Part shown: positions 11,571-24,900 of the stretch, piece after piece
Layout: every line of letters starts with the position of its first letter
Position numbering within the stretch: position 1 is the first letter of the stretch
Position numbers and translations under genes: made by a program
Assembly: GCF_036711975.1 (NCBI RefSeq)
Contig: NC_091972.1
Coordinates: 10,049,001 to 10,113,000, forward strand
Length of the DNA: 64,000 nucleotides
From: Onthophagus taurus
Lineage: Eukaryota; Arthropoda; Insecta; Coleoptera; Scarabaeidae
Direction of reading: 5' to 3'
Notes under the pieces: model-generated
Databases searched by the model: none
What the model was told of the DNA's origin: nothing
The model's input: only the letters and a program-made list of their open reading frames with translations

Positions 11571-13440
11571 CTTAAGTGAAATTCACTGTATATTACTTAA
11601 CTAAACTGTATTACTTGAATACCAAGTTAAATAATTATCATGTACAACTTTATAGTCTTAAAAAACCGGTCCAATTTTAGTCGACCCTTCCTGCGCGTTT
11701 AGTTAGGCTCACTTAATTAATTTGCAAAACGGAGAGGAGTCTTGGGGTCTTAACGAAGGGTGAACTGTTAACGTCATCCCAAAAAGAAAGATACGTGTAT
11801 GCGGTTGCCACCCTCTAAATTATCTCCGGGACTGCCAGAGTTCATATTACTCACGCCAAATAATAGATTACAACCCTCTGGGGGAGGGTGGACGAGAACC
11901 GGCGATTTCCACCCTTAGTCGAGGTGTTGTTCATTTTTTCTCTTTTGTGATTTGCGCTTTCATACAATTCTCTAAACATATGTTGTAACTACCCATGCAA
12001 TTACTTTTTGGTTGCTCAATTTTGGTTATTACCTTAATTTCTATTGTTAATAATACAAAATAAAGCAATGCATAAAATTACAGTAAAATCTCGATATTTA
12101 GCTTTCTTCTAACGATAGATGAAGATTTGTGGTCAGAAATCTTAGGTAATGGTTAAAGTTAAAGTGAGGACGCCAAACTTTTGTCATCATTCTACTATCA
12201 TAAGTACATCAAACAAGTTTTAGACAATATGTGAGAAAAACTGTGTCAAATGTGAAAAATGATGACTTTAAAATATAATTTATGTTAATGGCCTTTTTTA
12301 CTTGATACATGTTTTTTTCTACACAAATGATATAAAAATAGTTTTTAGATTAAAATTTAGTAATAGAATGTCGCTTTATTGACCGTGTTAGTGACACGTT
12401 AAGGCGCGAACTAAACCCGGACGTATTTCCATAATAAAAAAAAGTAACTAAATATATTTGAAGTTTCGGGTTGCGCCCGAAATACACAACGCCGCACTCA
12501 TACTATATATACTTTTTTTTTAGTATCGTGTGTCCCCCATTCATCTTGTCGATTGATATCCAAGACCGAGTGACTTACTGGCTTGTTAATTTGTCACGTT
12601 CATTCATAAAACGCGTCATAACAACAAAACCCTTTTCAACTTTTCCGCCTTTATTCGCACTTCCTACTTTTCTTTTAATTTTTTTATTAATTGTTATTGT
12701 CATTTTGTAATTACCTAATTAGGTCTTGTAGTTTCTAAATTAAGATTAATCGTTATTTCTTATTATGTCATGTAAGTACTCAAAATGACTAAGAAGACTT
12801 ATTTGTGTTTAATTTTTTCCTTTTAATTCATTGGGGGTGGTCCTGTATTCTTCGCGGGTGACTCTTTTTATTGTGCAGTTTCCACGGCTATGAATAAATA
12901 CAATGTCCGAGGAGTTATTTTAAAGCCGAAAGAGTGTAAAGTAATTTTTGTGTCGTTCGGTGGTAGACCGGGAACCTGCCCGGGCGACATCTGTTTGTTT
13001 TTACTTTTTCTTCTTCTTCGTCTTCTTTTCTACTTCATCTTCTTAGTACGTGAGCATAAATGAGTGAGTGAGTGAGTCAATCAACGTGCTCTGTGTGTTG
13101 GTGTGTGTGTGTGTGGTAGGCTTCGGGAGTCAAATTACTTTAGCAAAAACCGAAGGACTGGATTAATTTGATTTATGGATGACTTCTTATCTTTCTTTTT
13201 TTTTTGTAAATAAGTGTTAAAATTTTCAAAAAAAAATTCTTTAAAATATAGAAATGGGACTTATTAATACTCCCCTAAGATAGTAAGTTGGAGATAGTAA
13301 GATAGTAAGCAATAATAATGATAGTACAATCAACTTTTATTGCACTTCCAAAAAAGAAGAGTGCTAAATGCAGCTTTGACTAAGCACTATTTGCATATCA
13401 TATTATGACATAAAGATGTCTACTTAGCCATGAAGCCTTT
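11571..13440. other. Intergenic, no gene seen
   Basis: No coding exon recognised. The stretch at 11,640-11,930 is GC-richer and apparently single copy. The region 12,930-13,140 holds CCCGGG palindromic words, TTCTTC runs, a (GAGT)4 run at about 13,060 and a (GT)7 run at about 13,100. These look like simple repeats beside possible regulatory DNA. Confidence 0.35.
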
Positions 13441-13470
13441 GATAAAGTTAGACATGATCAACTCATATAG
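13425..13470 (+). mobile_element. Tiny reverse-transcriptase remnant
   Basis: One frame reads 'HEAFDKVRHDQLI', close to the conserved non-LTR reverse-transcriptase block (KAFDxVxHxxLI) that carries the first catalytic aspartate. Stops follow at once, so only this motif survives. It lies just upstream of the hammerhead-like motif at 13,478. Confidence 0.45.
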
Positions 13471-13477
13471 AATATAG

Positions 13478-13508
13478 CTGATGATGAATATGATTATTCG
13501 AAACCGGT
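13478..13508 (+). ncRNA. Hammerhead-ribozyme-like core motif, copy 1
   Basis: The sequence is CTGATGA, one T, a perfect 5-bp stem (GAATA pairing with TATTC around the loop TGAT), then GAAACCGGT. CTGATGA and GAAA are the two invariant strands of a hammerhead core and the hairpin is where stem II should be. The extra T before stem II and the absence of an obvious stem I/III partner and cleavage site nearby mean activity is unproven. Hammerhead motifs are known from Penelope-like and other retroelements. A second copy lies at 19,171-19,200 on the minus strand. Confidence 0.4.
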
Positions 13509-13519
13509 TCTGATAAAAA

Positions 13520-16500
13520 TTTTAATAAATAAGCAAGTAAGAAGTTCTCCTTTTGGCTTTTATTTTATAACATCAACTTGCAACATGGATCACATAGTTA
13601 ATTCAAGATACCCACAACTTTTTAGCCTGTAGATATCGTTATATGTTTGAGTTATGAGTATTTACGTGAGCTACTTAGGTACATGTAGCGAACAACTTCG
13701 GGCAAAATGACATATTTCTACAACTACAGGATTTATGAATATAAGAACGATATTACTAGAATGAAAATTTTGACCCAGCAATATTGATAAGTAACCCAAC
13801 GATTTACAGGACCGTGTTGTCTTTCTGTTAGTTTGTATCAAAATTGCCGCTTTTTTATAATAGTAGAGTATAAAAGCAAAAAAAAATCCTTATTTACAAA
13901 ATAATTATTTATCGATATCCTGTTTAACGTTTTCATAACGTTCGACCGACCGAAATATACATTTCATCAAAATAGTTTATACTTTAGATTTTAAAGGGTT
14001 GCTTTAAAAGGGGTTACCCCCCAAAAATAAAACGAACGGACGCAAACGTAACGAGAACGAATCGTTTCTGACGTGTACTGGATGTTTTTGACTCGTTTTG
14101 TTTTATAAAATAAAATTTGCACCGGGCGGTTTTAAGTTACCTACAAATAGTAAATATCAAACATTTTTTAATTTATTTTATATTGGAATCGATAGTTTAA
14201 TTATTTTGTAATATTTACAAAGTACAAATTTTGCAAAAATATATAACAAAACAATTTCGATATATATTGTTTTACAATTCTGAATTGAATTGCTTCCATC
14301 TATACAAAATAAAATAAATAAAATTTAAACAAACTTTCAATAAAAAAAAATAAATTATTAATAAATTAGATCAAAAGAAATTTGTTACCGTTTTTTAAAT
14401 AAAGAAAACAGGTGTTTGCAACGATGTAAAATAATAGATTCGTAAACAACAACGAGAAAAAAAGTATTTACGACCGTGAAGGAAAAATTTTCTTTCTCTC
14501 ACTGACATTTTTTGATATTAATGGTGTTTACACAACGTTTACGAGTGCGGTTTGGTCGACAGGCGGACTTTTAATCCTGCAGATCTTTTTCAAACAACAC
14601 CAGGAAAAAATTGTTATCCATCAAATAATAACGAGGTTAAAAAAAAAATTGATAAATTTAGTTCAAAACCAAACCAACCCTTTTTATATAAAAATTTCTT
14701 CAAGTTAGGTAAATGAAATGTTGCGTGAGAACGTAAAAAGGTCAAAACCCTTTCTGGAAATTATTACTTACCAAAAAAGGGGTTAAAGTTTAGGTAAATC
14801 GGAATCAATTGATTAAACCTTGGTTAAATCTAAATCGGTTTTTACGCATTTCTGGTTTCTGTGAAAGAAAATATTTTAACCTTTTATATTTTACGCACAC
14901 CTGGTGGTTATAACAACTCAAATTTCTCAACTCATAACCTCTAAATCTTATGAACTTAAATAACCAAACATAAAAAAAAGTCTTAACTCAAGATGTTTAG
15001 TGTCAAGTTCACTCTATTTTTATGATTACCTTTTAACTTGTGCCATGCTTTCTTGTCTCCTTCCTCTTCCGTTGTAATTTGAAAGGGATGACATAAGTTG
15101 TAGTACGAAGAAAATTAAATGTTTGAATATTTCGCTTACTAAAAACATAATAGATTTTTATCCAAACATCAGCTATAGTAACTGTAATACAAGATTGTTA
15201 TTATTTTGCACTTATTAATGATATTACCAATAATAAAACAAACTCAAAAACCCTATTCTTGATATGAAGAGATGTTTGTTTTGATTTGTTTTTCTAATAT
15301 GATATTGGTATTATTCATGTCTTTACGTTTTTCCATCATAGAAGTATGACAAGTAATCTCTGGGTGGATGAGCAAGATAATATTGCATTGTAAACCTTTT
15401 TGTGTATTATACAAAATTAATTTTTTTATACGCCTGTTGAGATAAATTTGAATTTTCGATGTTGATATTTTTATCGGAGAGAAAGGGTAAAAGTCTACTT
15501 GGGATGACAACTATATAAGTCATAAACAGGAACGATTGAAAAGATTTAATTACATATTTTAAACATTTTGTCAAAATGTGGTAATGAATTAGCAACCCAA
15601 GCCAGTAGTTTGCACAAAAACAAAAAAGAAGTATCAACTGAACTGGCTAATAAAAGCAGATCAGTCAAAAATATTAGTTTTGGTTTTATGCAAACCACAG
15701 CTTTTTTAGCACACAACCCGAAAAAGCTAAAAGTCATTTGTTATGGACGATATATCATGACTAGCACAACTTGGCATAACAGACACTGAATGTGTTAGTG
15801 AGTAGACTCTCGAAATAATAAAGTTTTATAGCATAATAGGAAGGGGAGTAGATACAACTGACAAATTAAATGCTAGATAGATTGTCGATCGAATATTCAG
15901 AAGGTGTCCTTTTGTCATAGTATAATTCTGTTCAGCCAAAAACCATGTTATTTCTAATCGCAATACTCAGAAGAACATGTAAAGAATTAAACTTCTCAAA
16001 CTATTAGGAAAAGGGCTGGTAAATGCATAACAAATAACCCGATCAGAATATATGAAAAGAAATCATTTATTCAAAGGAGACCATAATTATGCGTAATATA
16101 AGGTTATAATGTAGAGTCTAATGCAGAGATTTCTTTGTAGAATATTATTATTTGCTATTACTGGGGGAGAGTCGATTAAAACGGTATGCTAAGGTAATAC
16201 TCGAGACACGATTCTTTTGTTTCACACTAAATGATTTCAGAACTTTGAACAAAAAAACCGGCAAGTCTTAGTTATATGGTTTACTAAGTAGACATCCAAT
16301 CATCAATCTGCGCAGTCCTGAACCAACATCGCTTTCAAGAGTCACGTGTTTTAATATGCGTACTGTTAAAAAAATATTTTCCGCTGCTCTCTGATGTGCT
16401 CTTCAAATATAAGATTCCTGCCTAACATTTATACGGAACGGGCATAATGACAGTACCAAAGCAGAGGTCCAAATGTCTATCTATGCATGGAGAAAAAACA

Positions 16501-16630
16501 CCAAATCAGGTAAAATGTCAAAACTGCCAGCGCTGGACCGTGAAAAGGATATTTGACATCTAAACAAATAATCATAAATTACCACAACATCTATTACCAT
16601 ATCTAAACAATATTGATTTATTTAGAAAGG
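13520..16630. other. Intergenic, no gene recognised
   Basis: AT-rich DNA with many stops in all frames. Short frames near 15,250-15,790 on both strands show no family features and overlap one another. Nothing else could be supported. Confidence 0.4.
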
Positions 16631-16639
16631 ACAAATTTG

Positions 16640-17480
16640 TTGGCATAAACCAATGGCTTAACGTAACCTGATAAAAAGAATCTATCGGTGATAAATTATG
16701 ATTGAAGTGTACCATAGTCAAGATTACACGATTACCATTCTTCCTGTTCAATAAATCAATTGTTTGACCAGCGGTGTGGCTTCATCTTGTTAAAACCACA
16801 TATCATTGATGTCAAATCCATCCAATTCTGGAAAAAAATAGTCATCCAACATAATGACTATTTTCGTCGACGTAAAAATATTATCTAATCACATCTTCAG
16901 TATGACATCCACACCACACTGTCACTTTTTGAGGTTGCATGGAATCCCTGGAAGCACACGTGGTATTAATGGCGACTAATTTGGCTCCTTTTGAACTGGG
17001 ACATTTATGGCTATTCTGTTTTTACTGGTACAGCAACATCTAATAATAAATATCAAATTTATCCATTAAAGCATGCCTTAATCTATTGGATAGCTTTTGC
17101 GACCAAAAATTGAAGTAAGCACTCTTAAAGTTGCAACCACCTACTCCTGATCCTAATATTATTGAGGTATTTGTGATAATTTCCAAATGTTCCTCGTTGG
17201 TGAACTTCAATGATAAAAATGTGAATGTTTTGACATTCCTAACAAAACATTCATTAGTTTTTAAAACATTACATTTTCAAAACCATTACACCAACAAATA
17301 TGAAAGAAACTTCAAAATAATCAGAAACTCTCCAAGTTTTTTTGCACACTCACAAATATCTATATGAGTTCCACATAGGCCACACGACAGATATCTAGTC
17401 GATAGTTCATTTTGTAACTCCATCTTGCTAATTGTCATCACTACAGCATTAATTCTTTCCATGAGTTCTTCTGATATATT
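16640..17480 (-). mobile_element. Degenerate mariner/IS630-like transposase
   Basis: On the minus strand the order is 'SMQPQKVTVWCGCH' (around 16,950-16,910; family HPQRVTVWCGF), then 'FFPELDGFDINDMWFQQDEAT' (around 16,855-16,785), the block carrying the second catalytic Asp (FQQDGAT). A frameshifted tail follows. Just upstream on the same strand, around 17,480-17,380, 'ISEELMERINAVV' followed by 'GTHIDI' looks like the C-terminal end of another copy of the same family, so two fragments seem to be juxtaposed. Many stops; non-functional. Confidence 0.65.
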
Positions 17481-17499
17481 TGCTAAGCCCTGTCATAAT

Positions 17500-18300
17500 C
17501 ATCCAAAACGTCATAATAGCAGTCTTGACATGTTAAATGTGTTCATTAAGTTATATGACAGTGATATTTTTTAAATGATCATGATGGTCATCATGATTTC
17601 GGTCCATTCTAATCCATCGATTAGAAGTATTCATGGTGTTCCATATAAAACATAACTATTATTACCAATTTTAATCCATTTGGCGACAATTGTCTTGATA
17701 ACAGTAAAATTTTTAAATCAAAAATCAAAGAATATAACAACAAGATTATTGACACAGTTAATGATTTGCAAATTAAGGTTGCAAGAAATTGATTTTAATG
17801 GATTTGTTGCTTGGGTTGCTTCAAAATGAAAAGGAGAAAAGAAAAAAAGCTTTTTATGTTGATTGCTTTCGTGTCGTTTTAAAAGAGAGAACGTACTACC
17901 GTTCTGGGCGGGTGTAATAAGAATACTATGGTTGCCGTGTTCAGAATTTGAAACGGTCACGGTCACCGTGAGATTACCCACAGACGATTTCCAAAAGAAA
18001 TTAACATATTTCAAAACAAATCGATATTATTCGAATTTTCCATAAAGAAATAAATTTCTTAAGAAATTTTGTTAATACACTGCATATGATAAAATAAATA
18101 GAGTCTGATTATCATTCTGTATTCTAAATCTATTAAAAAGCTCTATTTTTTTGAAATAAACAATCGGAAAAACAAAAAAAAAAGAAATAGAGAAACAAAG
18201 AAAGAAAATCGCACATTACATCTCCCTCAAAGAAAAAACAAGAATAAAATAGAGAGAGAGAACATCGAATACGATCACAAACTTGGTCCCCATTGGATAT
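17500..18300. other. Non-coding flank of eya
   Basis: No exon recognised. The segment 17,860-18,000 is GC-richer and includes a GGTCACGGTCACCGTGA inverted/direct repeat at about 17,957 that could bind a regulatory protein (inference). The rest is AT-rich with polyA-like runs. Confidence 0.3.
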
Positions 18301-18339
18301 TTCAAAGTAATACCTCGAGGGAGGCCATTTGTGATTGGA

Positions 18340-18909
18340 TGGTAAACGACCGGTTCGCGTCACGACCGCCAGAGGGCGACTCTGTACGTGGTAACTCGTC
18401 GTAACTCGAGAGCCTACTCTCCTCCTCAGTATCAAACGGCGGTTTGGTCGCGTTCGGTTCGTATAGTAGTAATAGAAAAACGATTTACGCAAGCGCTCCG
18501 ACGAAAAACAAAAGCTCGGCGACGGTGGCGACGCTCAACTAAAACTAAAACGAGTAAAAATCGAAGTTGTTAAGAGAGGAAGGTGGAAAAGCGTGTTTTA
18601 ATTGGTCCGGTTATCGATCTCAATTTGGCTCCGTTTAATCATCGGGCGGTTAAAAAGAAAGAAAAATAAAAGAAGATAACGTAAAAGAAGAAATAAGTTT
18701 TTAAGTTTTAGTTAGATCCATTTAAAAAAAATCAAAATCGTGTTGTGAATATAATATAATAGAACTCTGCAATAAAATAACAAGTGAAAGACAAAAACAT
18801 TTTTAATTCTTGAAGACGAAAAGAGATTAAAAAAGCCAGCCAAAAAAAGGAGAATCCTTATGTTAGTGTTTCGAAAAGAAAAAGGTGGGTGTGGAGAACT
18901 TCTGTCATT
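18340..18909 (+). promoter_or_regulatory. Putative eya promoter and 5' leader
   Basis: The block has a GATTGG (inverted CCAAT) box near 18,335, a CGCCAGAGGGCGAC element near 18,366-18,380 that resembles a CTCF core, and a TCAGT initiator (A at 18,428) with GGTTCGT about 28-34 bases downstream, close to a downstream promoter element. From there to the eya ATG would be a 5' leader of about 480 bases. An upstream ORF at 18,860-18,916 ends in TAA overlapping the main start codon as ATGGTAA. Transcription start and leader boundaries are inferred. Confidence 0.45.
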
Positions 18910-21900
18910 ATGGTAACACTTATGCCGTGCAATTATTTGAATCAGAATTCGGCGAGATGTGCGATCATCGACAAAATGTGCGAGCCAAAGGTAAAATCAA
19001 AATTTCAAAACAAAAGAATTAAAATTTATAGAATTTCAAAAAAAAATCGCTATATATATTACTTAATCTAAGAACTTGATATTCTCAATATCTGTATTGA
19101 TAATATTTAAACAAAAGCAGACTTTGTAAAAACTTCTTTCTTACTTTAATTAATTAAATATACTCGTACCGGTTTCGACTTCTTAAAAAACCATCATCAG
19201 CCGAATAGTCAAAAATTGAATCAAATCTGGAAATAAATAATACACAAATTAAAATTAATATTACACTGGTCTCAAAAATGATGTTGAAATGACCTTTCAT
19301 TTTGATTCCGCCATCGGCCATAGTAAAATTGAACTCATACCGCGATAAAGCACATGTAAAAAATTGTTATTTAAAGACATAGTGAGAGTTGTGTATGTCA
19401 GTTTTTTAGATAAACTTTACGACTCTGTTATAAAAAACGCCTTTCGTGAGATTTTTCGAAACGATCTGCATCAAAAAATTTATATGAATGTATCTCGTAA
19501 CTAAAGGAGGCCTTAAAAGTTGAATCATAATGATGGGACTAAAATTCGGCTTCAAAACTAATACAATTCGACCATACAATTCTTCATAAAAATCGTACTA
19601 AAGATAGTGTTCTCATCAAAGAAGAATATTTTATAATAAAAAAGAATAAGCTAATATTTTCAGAAAATTACAATAACTGTTACTGTTAAGTAACTTCATT
19701 TATTTTGATACAGTTCCAAGAATATTCCGTTGCGATTTTGTATCCTTTAACTTGGATATTTTATAGCAATGTTGCATAGAATGATACATTTTAAATAATC
19801 CCAAAGGAAAAATCTAAGATATACAATTCGTTGGCGTATAGTGTGATTTTAGGTTGTGGGTTTTTTTGGGATGTCGTTTAGGAAGATGTTGAAAAGAGCC
19901 TTGTAGAAACCCATTCAAGTTCAAACATTCAAGTAGAGTTGGTTAGGAGGTGATGTGGTAGATTTTTCCAAATGTAGGGATACAAGCACTACGTGGGATC
20001 CAGAATTTACTTTGTTTAAGGTGTCTACAACTCTTCTAGGTATTTGGTGTGTCGTTGAGTGAATGGGACAGTAGCCGAACTGGTAATGAAGAATTGTGTC
20101 GTGTGTGCAAGTTTCCACTGAGCCTACCGAGTATTACTTTTTCTACTATTTTTGATAATGTTGATAGGAGCGACATTGGTAGGTAGTTAGAGGAGGATGA
20201 GGGATTTTTAAGGTGTGACGATCGGTACAATAATTACAGTTTTTCATGACGTTGGGAAATTTTATCATTTGACCATCTGCCTTATGATGTAGCATAGTTG
20301 TACTATGGCTTTTGAAGAGCTGGTGTAGAAGAATGTTTTGGATATTACTTAGGCAAGGGACTTAAAATGGTTTTTGTTTTTTTTAATACTGTAATAATAA
20401 ATCACTCAATAGATTTATTGAGGGAGTGATTAGATGAAGTGGTTTGGCTGAATTAAATAGTTATTTTCTTTTGTTCGATTGTATTATTGGATTTAGCTTA
20501 GTGGATGTTTGCGAAACAGTTGGTTGGTAATTAGTTTATATCTTATCTTTGTTAGTGTACTTGTGGTCGTTTTGGGAGTTCAAGGCGACTTTTGGTTTTA
20601 GTTTGTTTTTGGTTTTTCGAATGTCTTTCCAGGTAGAGTAGGTGTAGTTTTTATATATTTTCAGTTTGTTTGTGCATATCTGGGTCATATACACATAAAA
20701 ACCCCAAAGAGAAGATTTTAGATATGGCTAAATACTTTGTTTAATATCGCCGAACATGAGTTACAATTTTGTATAAATATATTTTATCATCTTCTTTGCG
20801 ATATGAAAGAGAAAAATGTCAATCTTTTAAGTTGGTTGCACATTAATATCAGGATAATAATATGCAAAACATTTGTATTTGTTATAGGAATGGCATTTTG
20901 ATGCGCCAATTCATCATCATCTTTGCTTACCACATACTTCTCACTACAACATTATCTATAACCTGATAAGATTTTGTTTTGTGGTATCACATAATTGTTG
21001 CATTCCTTCTTTACATATTCTTTCATCACCCAGTAATTGTAGCCAAAGGTGTTCCTTATAATGTCTTTTCACAAAATATCTATAACACCTTGGTCCAATG
21101 GCTGATAAATACATGTAACACTTAGAGGAAAATACAACTCCAATATGTTTCCATCGTTTGCTTTTAGTAACTCTACATTAGGATGCACCAATGTATTATT
21201 CAATAGTAGTTGGAGTGTGGGTGCAGGATTATTTTTATTTAGATAAGTTACAACCTCAATAAAAGTAGTGTGGTATTGATTATAATAGTTAATGAGCAAA
21301 TTATTGCCTTTTAAAACCTCAGCACTCATCAAGTTCTTGAATAGTATGGACGAGTATAGAACTTAGTCATGGCCGAAATAATTAACAAAGTCAAAGTGGC
21401 AGGCAATTGATACTCATAATCCTGTCAAAATATTATGCTATGTTAACGACGCTGTGCTTATTACTGAGGATGAGGACGATTTGCAGAGAATGCTAATATC
21501 TAATCTACGTGATCACAAGAAAAATGAAGATATAAGACAAAATGTAGTCAGATGGCTCAGAGCTAGAAGAGAATCGTCAAAAGATCCAGACCAAACAAAA
21601 GAAAACTTCCAGGGAGGAAGAAGAAGAACAAATAGCATATGCATTTTGTTTTAGCTGTAGTGCTCTCTGGAATTTATTGGTGTGAAGATAAAAAGATTTA
21701 CACAAACAAAAAGAAATAGTACCTAAGAAAATAATAAATTAACCATAATTAAGTGTACAAGATTGTTGACAACTGAATGGTAATGCAGTAAAAAAGTTTT
21801 TCCTGCGGCAACCAAATGCTCATTAAATTCTTATGTATATGGATGTGTTTGCGAATGTCAACAGCTTTATGTCTTTATTGAATAATTGATTCAAGAACAA

Positions 21901-24900
21901 AAAGGCTAGGCAATGTTAAGATTTGTAAGTAGCTCTAGGTGTACTTCTCGCAATAACTAACATCGCACTCCTCTGCACTATACATTATTGCCTAAAGGTA
22001 CAAGAGTGACCCTAAAACATTTTTTTAAAGACAAATAATTCTAATGTAATAAATCAGTACTAATTTTTTTATGGAAAACTGTGAACGTTTATGGATGCTA
22101 AATCTATTTGGGTAAAGGTTGAATATTTTCAACGCATTATGAGTAAAAATGAAAAGCTCACCGTCATGATCATTTAAGCTTACCCATAACGCACGCTCTG
22201 GTTAAACAATTGGAACAATACATGAAATTGGATATTACAAATACCATGATGAATAAGTTTCTCTACTAAACACCGTTACAACATCTTAATGTATATATGA
22301 GAAATAAACCTATGACAAAATTTTAATAAAATCATAACCAAAACTTTGCGAAAACGAACCCAATAAGATTCACCATGCGTCGTAATAGTAGCGAAATGAT
22401 CCCGTATACTTATAAAATTACTGGCTACAGTAACAGTAACATGTTCTAAAAATCATTTAAGAAAATTTACGACTCGCAACAATTTTTCATCGCGGCGAAA
22501 GTTTCATGTAACGCATTGAAATTTATCGCTTTATCATCTTTTTCTTTTTCATGTCTTTCTTTCCGTCATTTTTTTGTTGTTGTATTTATTTTTGCTTTAA
22601 AATGTATTTCGAAAGGCGCACACGTATCTCGTTGGCTCGTATGATTTGTGGCGTGCTTTATGTGTCATCCTTTTAAGAGCATCAAGCGTTACGGCAGTTG
22701 GGCGAGATTTATACATTTGCGGCCTCTATTATATACAAAATTGTAGAGCCTTTAAATACTCGCCCTAAGAACTCCCTAAGACTAAAACAAATAAAAATAA
22801 CACAAGTTCCTTTTTTTTATATACCTTCTAATATTTAATTACATAATAAAATATTTTCTTTTTGTTATAGGTAAAAAGGGCGAGAACTGACGCAACACCA
22901 GATTCAACAGAAAGAGACAGGTAAATATTGACTATAAGTATTAACCATATTATATTAATTTATGGTATTGCACGTTTATGGTTAATTTTATTACAGTGTT
23001 AATCAAATCAATTAATAACGTCAATTTTCATCGGTACAAAATTAACAAATTGATTGTTTTAATTAACTAATAATTATTTATCGGAGTAATTTAGTTCAAA
23101 TAATAATTTGAAACAGACAAGAAATGTTAATAGCCGATTTGATGATTATCTTAAAACAAAACTATAAAAAAACTTTATAAAGAGTGATTAGTAAAGATAA
23201 CGTAAGGTTGAAATAAGAAGAAAAAAAGAGAATCTGTGTGACATTTATAAGGATTCCGACTCGAGTGTGGCTGGCTGGTTGGTCTTTTAAGGTGAGATTT
23301 TATCGTTCCAAAGAATGTAAGGACCTGTCCGTGTTCAAGATTAGTATATCTCAGGGAGGCATAAACATAATTGTCGAACGGGAATTGGGTTTTAAAAAAA
23401 AACATAATTTAAGTTGAATTAAAACTGAAAACTAAAAAAACTCAGTTTTCACATTTTGAACAAAATTTTTTATTTGTTTAAAATCGCAGATTGTTCAATG
23501 AAATACAAACTGCTGTCATGAATTAAAAAAATCATACTAAACGCAACGGACACTTTGTTTACGTCCGGGTTTGTTTTTGTCTTTTTTGTATTGTTGGCAA
23601 TAACAACAAACACAAGAGAATGATTACCCATGCAACATTTTACCAAGAATTTAAATATAAAAAAATTTCTTATTTATGGAAAAATTGGTGTTGGCAAATT
23701 TGTTGATTTCAAGTGTAAAATGTGACTAAATTATTATTTGGGCATTTAAGATACTCCTATTAGAACATGTGTATGTTTTTTATGAGTGGAAACGTGACTC
23801 TTAGAAATAACATGTTTATTGTTTATGTTATTGTTATCACCAGCTTAAAAGTGACAGTATTTTGGTTGTAAGGTGGCGATAGCTGGAGTAGCCAGGTTGT
23901 TATTATAGGAGATAACCAACGTATATTGGAGTGTTTGATTGCAAAAGGAGTAGTCCTAAACTACTCTCTCAAACTAAGTTAGCGGAGACGCCAAGTTGTA
24001 CGAATACCAGTCTGGAAATAGTTTCAGTTTACTCATTCATCAATAATGAAATTACTATTATACGCGGATACCGCCAACCTAACATTAATCTCATAGAAAA
24101 CGACATTAGGAAATTATTTGAGAAGAACGTCGCAACTACTGCCGATAGGAGACTTAGACAGCAAAAACAAATTTTGCTTTAAGTTATATCAAAAAATATA
24201 AATTTCTTCCGATCCTAATATCATTCATCCAAAAAGTATACAAAGTAACCAGTATAAAAGAGTATATGCGTTAATATATCGAAAGCTGTTACAACATCTA
24301 CGATAAATAAACCAAGTTCCATTAACATGAAGAATTATACATTACCAAAGCACATCATGAATGTAGATAAAAAAACTTCAGAGAACACGTCAACTTCAAC
24401 TAAAACAACAACTAAACCAGCTCATGCTATGTGCAAAAAAATGGAACAGAACCGTATTCAAAAATGTTTAAACGTTATTTTAACTTGAGGGGTCGATTTG
24501 ACAAGATGGAAAAAGGCGGAAAAAAAGAAAATAAGTATTAAAACTACAGACCTATAAGCTTATTACGCTGTCAAAGATATTTGAGAACATTATTTGTGCA
24601 TGATTATCAAATATAATTGACGATGATTTAAGAATTATTACAAATATCCTGTTTGGATTTCGGAAGTCTTCATTACTGACATGGGTAACTAACATGATTG
24701 AACAAGGGTTTGAAGATAAAAAGTTTACGGTGGCTTCTTTTTTAGACGTAGCAAAGATATTTGACAAAGATCTACCTATCTACCCATTAGCAATAATTTT
24801 TCGTTTTTGGAAAAAACATCTTAACAATCAGATAAGTCAAAGCTGGAGTTCGCTGATAATATGGTTATTGTATCACAAAATATAGATCTAGAAGAAGCAA

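Larger units (their letters stand above)
18991..22870 (+). other. eya intron 1
   Basis: A 3.9-kb intron between the exons encoding the first 27 residues and the VKRARTD segment. It contains a hammerhead-like motif (19,171-19,200, minus), a jockey-like reverse-transcriptase fragment (19,850-20,400, minus), a pogo/Tigger transposase fragment (20,945-21,350, minus) and a LINE fragment (21,366-21,660, plus). The stretch 21,700-22,860 has no recognisable element, though 22,600-22,790 is GC-richer. Confidence 0.85.

Noticed and set aside
18133-18492. 119-codon minus-strand frame across the eya promoter
   Set aside because: Low-complexity Phe/Tyr/Arg content from A/T and GC runs; antisense to a better supported promoter.
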